A DNA stretch of 28,628 nt from an uncultured Collinsella sp. (GTDB lineage: Bacteria; Actinomycetota; Coriobacteriia; Coriobacteriales; Coriobacteriaceae). The stretch lies in assembly GCA_900545075.1 (NCBI GenBank), contig UQXT01000013.1, forward strand, positions 1-28,628. Direction: 5' to 3'. Shown in pieces: positions 23,246-28,628 of the stretch. Both the position numbers and the translations under genes were made by a program. Position 1 is the first letter of the stretch, and each line of letters begins with the position of its first letter. A model generated the notes under the pieces. The model was not told where the DNA came from and did no database searches. It worked only from the letters and a program-made list of their open reading frames with translations.

Positions 23246-24760
23246 TTAGGCCAAAGCGTTGGCGAAGGCCTGCTTGGCGCCCTCGGCACGCACGACGGCG
23301 AGCGCGCTGACGACAAACTCCTCAAGACCTGCGATCTGCGTAAGGTCCTCGCCCCACATCTGCTCGTTGGTGAGCACGTCGTGCACCAGCTGGGCATCGT
23401 CGGCGCCGGCATGGGCGGCGTAGAAGTCGAGCACGAAGGCGTCGTCCTGAGCGGTGTACTCGGTGCCGTCGGAGCGACGCAGGTGCAGGCCGTCGCCCTC
23501 GCGGGACACGAGCTCCTGCGTGTAGAAGGAGATGAGCGTAGCGAGGCTCGTCGCCAGGCACTTGGGCAGGTTGCCGGTCTCGGCAACGTAGTCCTTGAGC
23601 GTGGGCAGGTCGCGAGCGCGCCACTTAGCCGTGGAGTTGAGGCAGATGGAGAGCAGCGCATGATCGATAAACGGGTTGTCGAAGCGGTTTTCGACGGCGG
23701 CGGCAAAGGCCTTGCAGTCCTCGACATCCAAGTCGGCGGCAAGCGTCGGAATGACCTCGTCGTAGAGCATGGTGTTCATGAAGCCGCGAATGGTCTCGTC
23801 ATGCATGCAGTCGCGCACGATATCAAAGCCGGCAACCCAGGAACCCGGAACGAAGGCGGTGTGGGCACCGTTGAGGATGCGGACCTTGCGCTTTTTGTAC
23901 GGGGTGACGTCGGGAGTCACAAAGACACCCGGAAGACCAGCCTTCACAAAGGGAAGCTTCTCGGCAAGCGACTCGTCGCCCTGGATGCCCCACATCTGGA
24001 AGGGCTCGCGCACGGCCAGGAAGGGATCCTCGTAGCCCAGACGCTCAGCCACCGCGGCGGCCTCGGATGCGTCGCGGATACGGCCCGGTACGATGGTGTC
24101 GACAAGCGTGGTGCAGACGGTGCAGTCGTTGGCCATCCACTGTGCAAACTCATCCTCCCAGCCCCAATCGCTCACGTACTGGTTCATGATGCGCAGCAAC
24201 TCCTCGCCGTTGTGATCGATGAGCTCGCAGGCGAGGACGATGACGCCCGGCTTACCGGCAGCCCAACGGGTGTGGAGCACCTGGGCAAGCTTGGCGGGGA
24301 AGCTCGCGGGTGGCATGTCGTCGGCCTTGCAGGACGGGTCATAGGCGATACCGGCCTCGGTGGTGTTGGAGACGATGATCTCTAGGTCGTCGGAGACAGC
24401 GACCTCCATCATGGCGCGGTAGTCGTCCTCACGATACGGGTTAAGGCAGCGGCTGCAGGCGCTGATCACGCGGGACTCGTCAACCGTGTTGCCGTTCTCC
24501 TTGCCGCGCACCAGTACGGTGTACAGATCGTCCTGGGCATTGATACCGTCGGCAAAGCCAAAGGCACCGCTGATGGGCTGCACCATGACGACCTTGCCGT
24601 TCCAGCCGGTGGCCTCGTTGCCCATGTCAAAGAAGCGGTCGACGAAGGCGCGCAGGAAATTGCCCTCGCCAAACTGCAAAACCTTCTCGGGAGCATCCTT
24701 GGGCAGCAAATAGCCCTTGTAGCCGATCTTCTCGAGCGCATCGTAGCTGATGTTCTCCAT
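23246..24760 (-). CDS. uxaB: Tagaturonate reductase
   Basis: A 504-residue member of the long-chain mannitol dehydrogenase family. The N-terminal nucleotide-binding part begins with VLQFGEGNFLRAF. The catalytic signature K-x4-N-x2-H appears in KRKVRILNGAHTAFV, followed by the helical C-terminal domain. UxaB reduces D-tagaturonate to D-altronate with NADH. Its place between uxaC and uxaA separates it from the very similar fructuronate reductase UxuB. ATG 24760 has GGAG eight bases upstream. It follows uxaC by 94 bp on the same strand. Confidence 0.9.
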   Translation of the reverse strand: MENISYDALEKIGYKGYLLPKDAPEKVLQFGEGNFLRAFVDRFFDMGNEATGWNGKVVMVQPISGAFGFADGINAQDDLYTVLVRGKENGNTVDESRVISACSRCLNPYREDDYRAMMEVAVSDDLEIIVSNTTEAGIAYDPSCKADDMPPASFPAKLAQVLHTRWAAGKPGVIVLACELIDHNGEELLRIMNQYVSDWGWEDEFAQWMANDCTVCTTLVDTIVPGRIRDASEAAAVAERLGYEDPFLAVREPFQMWGIQGDESLAEKLPFVKAGLPGVFVTPDVTPYKKRKVRILNGAHTAFVPGSWVAGFDIVRDCMHDETIRGFMNTMLYDEVIPTLAADLDVEDCKAFAAAVENRFDNPFIDHALLSICLNSTAKWRARDLPTLKDYVAETGNLPKCLATSLATLISFYTQELVSREGDGLHLRRSDGTEYTAQDDAFVLDFYAAHAGADDAQLVHDVLTNEQMWGEDLTQIAGLEEFVVSALAVVRAEGAKQAFANALA

Positions 24761-24854
24761 CTATGTGTCTCCTTAGATGTCTGTTAGCGTGCAAGCAAAA
24801 CGGGGCTCCGCGTGTGGCAACGGCGCCCAGGGTTCGATGTGATTCGATGCGGGC

Positions 24855-26282
24855 TTAGGCCTCGTCGGTGTCCAGGTCAAAGCCAAAGTAGCGGACCGCA
24901 TTGTTGTAGCTGATGTCACGCACAACCTCGCCCAGCAGCTCCATGTCGGCCGGGTACTTGCCCTGCTCGACCCACTCGCCGATCACGCTGCACAGCACGC
25001 GACGGAAGTACTCGTGGCGCGGATAGGACAGGAAGGAGCGGGAATCGGTAAGCATGCCCACAAAGTTGCCCAACACGCCCTCGTTAGCCAGAGCCGTAAG
25101 CTGCTCGCGCATGCCGACCTCGTTGTCGTTGAACCACCAGGCGGAGCCGTTCTGGATCTTACCGGCAGTCGGAGCCTCCTGGAAGCAACCCATGACGGTA
25201 TCGATCATGGTGTTATCGATGGGGTTCAGGCTGTACAGGATGGTCTTGGGCAGGCCGCAGGTCTCCTGGATGGAGTTGAGGAAATCGGCGAGCTGGTCGG
25301 ACGGCGTGTAGTTGGAGATGCAGTCGTAGCCGGTGTCGGGACCGAGTTTGGCGAACATGGCGCGGTTGTTGTCGCGCTTGCAGCCAAAGTGCAGCTGCAT
25401 GGCCCAGCCCAGGCGGACATACTCACCGGCGACGAACTGCATAAAGGCAGTCTTGTACTTGAGGACCTCTTCCTCGGTGAGCGGCTCGGCAGCCAGGCCC
25501 TTGGCAAAGATGGCCTCGATCTCATCGGCGGTAGCCGGGACGTACATAACGTAATCGAGTGCGTGGTCGGAGGCGCGGCAGCCCAGCTCGTGAGCAACGT
25601 CGTAGCGCTTGGAAATGGCAGCCTTCATGCCCTCAAAGTCGCTGACCTCAACGCCGGCAACCTCGGAAAGGTGCTTGCAGTAGTCGGCAAACTCCTGGCC
25701 GCGCTCGATGCGCAAAGCGGCATCGGGGCGCATGGCGGGAACGACCTGAACGTCAAAGCTGTCGTCGGCGGCAATCTTCTTGTGCCACTCAAAGCTGTCG
25801 GCGGGGTCGTCGGTAGTGCAGATCATGCGGACGTTGGACTGCTTGATCAGGTTACGGCAGGTAAAGCTAGCCTCAGCGAGCTTGGCGTTGGCAAGGTCCC
25901 AGACCTCCTGGGCAGTCTTGCCGTTGAGGACGCCCTCGTAGCCAAAGTAGCGCTTAAGCTCCAGGTGGCTCCACTCAAAGACGGGGTTGCCAACGCAGCG
26001 ACCCAGGGTCTCGGCCCACTTTTGGAACTTCTCGCGAGCAGGGGCGTCGCCAGTGATAAAGCGCTCGTCGACGCCGTTGGCACGCATCAGGCGCCACTTG
26101 TAGTGGTCGCCGCCCAGCCAAACCTCGGTGATGTTCTCGAAACGCTTGTCCTCCCAAATCTCCTTAGGAGAAATGTGGCAGTGATAGTCGACAATGGGCA
26201 TGCCCTCGGCAAAGTTGTGGAACAGTTCCTCGCCGGTCTTGGTGCTCAGCAGGAAATCCTGATCGTCCATAAAGTTTTTCAT
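24855..26282 (-). CDS. uxaC: Uronate isomerase
   Basis: 475 residues (Escherichia coli UxaC ~470) of the amidohydrolase-like uronate isomerase family. The metal site HCH (H34, H36, in VDYHCHISP) and the segments GDHYKWRLMRANG, TTDDPAD, VVPAMRPDA and LTDSRSFLSYPRHEYFRR are all characteristic. It converts galacturonate to tagaturonate (and glucuronate to fructuronate). I choose ATG 26282, with AAAGGGG upstream; ATG 26270 is possible. The longer frame to 26426 would run through the operators. It is the first gene of the uxa operon, under two perfect LacI-type sites. Confidence 0.93.
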   Translation of the reverse strand: MKNFMDDQDFLLSTKTGEELFHNFAEGMPIVDYHCHISPKEIWEDKRFENITEVWLGGDHYKWRLMRANGVDERFITGDAPAREKFQKWAETLGRCVGNPVFEWSHLELKRYFGYEGVLNGKTAQEVWDLANAKLAEASFTCRNLIKQSNVRMICTTDDPADSFEWHKKIAADDSFDVQVVPAMRPDAALRIERGQEFADYCKHLSEVAGVEVSDFEGMKAAISKRYDVAHELGCRASDHALDYVMYVPATADEIEAIFAKGLAAEPLTEEEVLKYKTAFMQFVAGEYVRLGWAMQLHFGCKRDNNRAMFAKLGPDTGYDCISNYTPSDQLADFLNSIQETCGLPKTILYSLNPIDNTMIDTVMGCFQEAPTAGKIQNGSAWWFNDNEVGMREQLTALANEGVLGNFVGMLTDSRSFLSYPRHEYFRRVLCSVIGEWVEQGKYPADMELLGEVVRDISYNNAVRYFGFDLDTDEA

Positions 26283-26336
26283 CAAACAGCCCCTTTGCTG
26301 GCAACGCGGGCGCACGGCGCGCTCGTTATCCTTTAG

Positions 26337-26348
26337 GTGAACGTTCAC
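26337..26348. promoter_or_regulatory. LacI-type operator, uxaC proximal
   Basis: GTGAACGTTCAC, a perfect palindrome 54 bp before the uxaC start and just downstream of the -10. Confidence 0.83.
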
Positions 26349-26349
26349 T

Positions 26350-26379
26350 ATACTAATCCATTGCACCTCAAAAGGTGAA
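26350..26379 (-). promoter_or_regulatory. Candidate uxaC promoter
   Basis: On the - strand TTCACC (26374-26379) and TAGTAT (26350-26355) are 18 bp apart. As at the transporter gene, the -35 overlaps one operator and the other begins right after the -10. Confidence 0.45.
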
Positions 26380-26388
26380 CGTTCACCT
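26373..26388. promoter_or_regulatory. LacI-type operator, uxaC distal (best site)
   Basis: AGGTGAACGTTCACCT, a perfect 16-bp palindrome and the longest symmetric operator in the window, 38 bp centre to centre from the proximal site. Confidence 0.87.
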
Positions 26389-26518
26389 AACCACCACGGG
26401 ATGAACGGTAGATTTTGCCCGTTCAACGGTTGCTGGAGATGTGACTTGCATGTATTGCGGACTGTTTGGCGTCCCCGAACACCGAACTTGAGCGCTTTTG
26501 CCCAGGTGGGTCATGTCC

Positions 26519-26717
26519 CGACGTACATTTTTGGGAGTATTCAGCATTGGAGCGCGCCGTGCGCCATCCTCAGCGTCCTATTTGGAACGCAGATAGCGCC
26601 CGATCGGCATAAAAAGTGCCCCCGATGGCAAATTACGCCATCGGGGGCACTTAAAACAGTCGTTCTGCACCTCATTCAGGGCATGCCAATGCTGAATACT
26701 CCCAAAAATGCACGTCG
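26519..26717. repeat. 32-bp inverted repeats flanking a 135-bp segment
   Basis: Arm 26519-26550 (beginning CGACGTACATTTTTGGGAGT) and arm 26686-26717 are inverted copies with a single mismatch. The 135 bp between them contain the lacI terminator and no gene. The element resembles a small non-autonomous transposon (MITE) or an invertible segment. No target-site duplication is apparent. The 460-bp gene-free stretch 26283-26742 is otherwise the uxaC control region. Confidence 0.8.
26609..26652 (-). terminator. Terminator of the lacI-family gene
   Basis: A perfect 16-bp stem (26614-26629 with 26637-26652) and a 7-nt loop, followed on the - strand by T5. It lies 91 bp beyond the regulator stop, inside the 32-bp inverted repeat pair. 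Confidence 0.9.
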
Positions 26718-26742
26718 CAAGAGGGGGTACCTGCTCAATCGG

Positions 26743-27822
26743 CTAAATACCCGCAAGTTCGCAGTAGCGATCGACATTGCTGGCAAATACCATCTCGACG
26801 GCGCCCTTCTGGACGGGCACCGTCGGGGTCCTTCCCCACAGCAGATAATCGCCCAGCGTCTTAGCGCCGCGATACGCCAGGCTCGTCGGGTCCTTATAGA
26901 CAATATTGGTAAAGATACCGCGGCGCAAGGCCAGAGCACTTTCGGGAAACAGGTCGTTGCCGATCACCATGACCTGACCGGCCTTGCCGGTCGAGACGAG
27001 CGCGTCGGCAACCACTTCGGAACCAACGGCAAAAACGCTACAGATAAGTTCGGGGGCGTCCGGCGCACTCAAGCGCTTTTCGAGCTCATGCTCGAGTTGT
27101 TTGACTTGCGCATGGGCACCTGCAAGATCCTCAACCTGCCATGGAATATCACGTTCGCGCAGGTAATTGTGGAAGGCGCGAGCGGTTAGATAGTGCGAAT
27201 CGGTATATGGGTCGCCTGTCAAAAGGAGCACGCGGGCGTCGGCCCCAGAAGCATGGACCAGGTTTGCCGCCTGCTCGGCCATAAGGCTGCCTGCCGTCGA
27301 ATAATCGGCCAAGCTCGCACCCAAACGATTCAAATGCGGACGGTCGCCGTCGACAAGCTCAATCGTCACGCCCGCCTCGGCGATCTGCCCCAAAAGCTCA
27401 GTCGCACGATCGTCGCCCGGCGCATAGGCGAGCAAGCCATCAATCTTCTCGCCCACCTGCAGACGCTCGTCGATTTGCTCAAGTGCATCAGCGTAGCCGC
27501 CCACGCCAAATTCAACGCGCTCAACCGTAATGCCCCGGTCGATGACCTCCTGTTCAAAGCGATTGCAGCCTTCCCACAGGTAACGGAAAAAGTACGCTCC
27601 CTCGCGCGATGCGCGGGGCAGGCAAAACACCAGATTGATATCCTTGCGGCGCAGGCTTGAGGCACTTGTGTTGCGGTGATAGCCCATGGCCTCGGCCTTG
27701 GCGTTCACCTTGGCGCGCACGGATTCGCTCACGCCGGCCTTTCCCGTCAGGGCCTTGTGTACGGTATTGATGGAAACGCCAAGCTCGGCGGCTATGTCCT
27801 TCATGGTTACGCGAGCGCTCAT
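26743..27822 (-). CDS. LacI-family regulator of the pectin/galacturonate locus
   Basis: 359 residues: an N-terminal HTH (VTMKDIAAELGVSINTVHKAL, residues about 5-25), a hinge with Leu (SASSLRRK, about 54-61) and a periplasmic-binding-protein-like sensor domain (about 63-345). The recognition helix has NTVHKAL where many LacI members have TVSRVL. Leu in the hinge fits the CG-centred operators seen at four promoters in the window. ATG 27822 has GGAG seven bases upstream. It stands alone upstream of the uxa operon with its own terminator. It is most likely a repressor released by a galacturonate-pathway intermediate; the effector is not known. Confidence 0.87.
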   Translation of the reverse strand: MSARVTMKDIAAELGVSINTVHKALTGKAGVSESVRAKVNAKAEAMGYHRNTSASSLRRKDINLVFCLPRASREGAYFFRYLWEGCNRFEQEVIDRGITVERVEFGVGGYADALEQIDERLQVGEKIDGLLAYAPGDDRATELLGQIAEAGVTIELVDGDRPHLNRLGASLADYSTAGSLMAEQAANLVHASGADARVLLLTGDPYTDSHYLTARAFHNYLRERDIPWQVEDLAGAHAQVKQLEHELEKRLSAPDAPELICSVFAVGSEVVADALVSTGKAGQVMVIGNDLFPESALALRRGIFTNIVYKDPTSLAYRGAKTLGDYLLWGRTPTVPVQKGAVEMVFASNVDRYCELAGI

Positions 27823-27919
27823 GCGGTTACTCCGTTATAGATAAGTTGCCAATTAATAGTCCAGTTAACGATACCCCAAAAATACTCTTCGACTCGCCGT
27901 GCTCTCCCTCAAATGCACA

Positions 27920-27953
27920 AAGCGCCCCGCGAACGGATGCCCGCGGAGCGCTT
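27920..27953 (-). terminator. Probable terminator of the feo genes
   Basis: AAGCGCCCCGCG (27920-27931) pairs with CGCGGAGCGCTT (27942-27953) with one G.T position. The - strand tail is only TTTG, so it is a modest terminator. Confidence 0.6.
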
Positions 27954-27966
27954 GGATGTCCGGACC

Positions 27967-28167
27967 TTATTTGATACCGCGACCCAAGTCTTCGGCGATT
28001 TTGTCTACGCCCTTAAGTGCAGCGCACGTCTTTTTGTTGGAGCAATGCCCCGTGCAAACGCCACCCTGAGCGCAGTCGGCGCAGGTGCCCTTGCGGTAGA
28101 TGCGCACGCACACGGCGACAAACGCAATACCGATAACAGCCAGTACAACAATATCGATAGGTGCCAT
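27967..28167 (-). CDS. FeoB-associated Cys-rich membrane peptide
   Basis: 66 residues: an N-terminal membrane helix (about 3-23), a basic stretch, then C29, C32, C38, C42 and C48 in a compact Cys-rich region and a short helical tail. This layout matches the FeoB-associated Cys-rich membrane protein family, encoded beside feoB in many anaerobes; its role in ferrous iron uptake is not settled. AGAGGAGG lies six bases before ATG 28167. The feoB C-terminus lies 175 bp upstream on the same strand, but a terminator hairpin (28281-28313) lies between, so this gene may be expressed only by read-through or from its own promoter. Confidence 0.83.
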   Translation of the reverse strand: MAPIDIVVLAVIGIAFVAVCVRIYRKGTCADCAQGGVCTGHCSNKKTCAALKGVDKIAEDLGRGIK

Positions 28168-28217
28168 AGCAAGCCTCCTCTAGTTAACCACCACTTACTT
28201 TACCCCATTCTCCACCT

Positions 28218-28244
28218 ACCAAAAAGGGACAGGTTTATTTTGGT
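28218..28244. repeat. Small inverted repeat before the Cys-rich peptide gene
   Basis: ACCAAAA (28218-28224) is inverted at 28238-28244 around GGGACAGG. CCTACCAAAAAG also recurs directly at 28215-28226 and 28275-28286. It could be a decayed repetitive extragenic element. Confidence 0.4.
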
Positions 28245-28280
28245 CGGTTTTATCTGCGGAAACGCCACATCTCCCCTACC

Positions 28281-28313
28281 AAAAAGCCCGAGTGTCACTG
28301 AGACACCCGGGCT
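28281..28313 (-). terminator. Terminator of feoB
   Basis: AGCCCGAGTGTC (28285-28296) pairs with GACACCCGGGCT (28302-28313) with one G.T position and a 5-nt loop. T5 follows on the - strand at 28281-28285, 30 bp beyond the feoB stop. Confidence 0.88.
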
Positions 28314-28342
28314 CGTGGAAAGGGGTTGATCCTTATTCGGAC

Positions 28343-28628
28343 TTAGGCGGAAACTGCAGCGGAAGCAGTGTTGGTCTCGTCCTCGTCGGTCCAAGCGTGC
28401 TTGGGCATAGGACGGAAAATCTGGAAGAGCATCGCGACCAGCAGCACGATAGCCACAACCGTCCAGAAGCCAAACTGCCCAAGGACAAGCAGGTTATAGA
28501 ACTGGTTGATGAACAGGCCGATCACCCAAGCGAAGGCGCACTCGTAGCCGAGGGCAATCGCGGTCCACTTGCCGGAATCCATCTGGTTGCGGATGGTACC
28601 CATAGCGGCAAAGCACGGAGCGCACAGC
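28343..28628 (-). CDS. feoB: Ferrous iron transporter FeoB, C-terminal part (cut by window end)
   Basis: The last ~94 residues of a membrane protein whose reading frame continues past the window edge. It starts in LCAPCFAAMGTIRNQM, the conserved Cys-Pro-Cys-Phe segment near the end of FeoB, followed by two membrane helices and a short acidic, alanine-rich tail. FeoB is the GTP-dependent Fe2+ permease of the inner membrane; its G-domain would lie outside the window. The adjacent FeoB-associated peptide gene supports the call. An internal ATG at 28603 is not the true start. Confidence 0.85.
   Translation of the reverse strand, partial: LCAPCFAAMGTIRNQMDSGKWTAIALGYECAFAWVIGLFINQFYNLLVLGQFGFWTVVAIVLLVAMLFQIFRPMPKHAWTDEDETNTASAAVSA

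Larger units (their letters stand above)
26309..26565. repeat. 16-bp inverted repeat pair around the uxaC promoter
   Basis: GGCGCACGGCGCGCTC at 26309-26324 (uxaC leader) is the exact reverse complement of 26550-26565, which abuts the inner end of the 32-bp repeat arm at 26519-26550. The enclosed segment contains the uxaC operators and promoter. Confidence 0.7.

Noticed and set aside
26519..26717. Reading the 32-bp inverted repeats as an intact IS element
   Set aside because: Only 135 bp lie between the arms, with no transposase frame and no visible target duplication; at most a non-autonomous element.
26401..27189. Open frame on the + strand across the lacI-uxaC gap
   Set aside because: It runs through the operator-flanking region, a perfect terminator hairpin and the antisense of the LacI gene; no family features.
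27669..27680. Third copy of the TTGCGGTG arm
   Set aside because: TTGCGGTGATA lies inside the LacI-family coding sequence with no inverted partner nearby; a chance match.
27861..27872. Possible LacI autoregulatory site (GTTAACGATACC) before the regulator gene
   Set aside because: Only the central AACG and a few flanking bases agree with GTGAACGTTCAC; too weak to call.

Overview
The window looks like a chromosomal segment of a high-GC anaerobic gut actinobacterium, most likely of the Coriobacteriia (Collinsella-like). That assignment is an inference from GC-rich coding sequence, frequent GTG starts, and a gene set combining pectin/uronate catabolism, a GntP permease, an Old-Yellow-Enzyme-type flavoprotein and feoB with a Cys-rich partner. 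No rRNA, tRNA, CRISPR array or intact transposase was seen.

Layout. 1-2340 (+ strand): a perfect hairpin, a YczE/YitT-type membrane protein, a phased 10-bp repeat array and an orphan AAA ATPase. 2382-5630 (- strand): an IlvD/Edd-family dehydratase and a GntP permease, divergent from a FadR-type GntR regulator (5863-6555, +) across a region with four copies of the same operator half-site. 6599-8465 (+): kduD and an RpiB-fold isomerase of the DhuI type, closed by a strong terminator. 8519-11886 (-): an enoate-reductase-like flavoprotein and a GltD-like oxidoreductase. 11990-26282 (-): the pectin/galacturonate locus: TIM-barrel epimerase, GH105, SGNH esterase, a pectin methylesterase fused to an alpha/beta hydrolase, a second alpha/beta hydrolase, GH28 polygalacturonase, a GPH-family transporter, then uxaA, uxaB and uxaC. 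26743-27822 (-): the LacI-family regulator. 27967-28628 (-): a FeoB-associated Cys-rich peptide and the C-terminus of FeoB, cut by the window edge.

How it works together (inference from families and sites). Pectic oligosaccharides enter through the GPH transporter. In the cytoplasm they lose methyl and acetyl groups (CE8 fusion, alpha/beta hydrolase, SGNH). GH28 and GH105 then cut them to galacturonate and unsaturated uronate. None of these enzymes shows a signal peptide. Galacturonate goes through UxaC, UxaB and UxaA to 2-keto-3-deoxygluconate (KDG); the unsaturated sugar goes through DhuI and KduD to the same compound. The GntP/IlvD-Edd pair may feed another sugar acid into KDG. No KDG kinase or KDPG aldolase is in the window.

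Regulation. Near-identical GTGAACGTTCAC-type operators lie upstream of uxaC (two), the transporter (three), GH105 (two) and kduD (one good, one weak). They tie all these promoters, including the + strand kduD-dhuI unit, to the local LacI protein. The intergenic regions are also rich in unexplained palindromes: a two-copy family with conserved 13-nt arms, a 32-bp inverted repeat around the lacI terminator, and a 38-bp palindrome with an operator at its centre.
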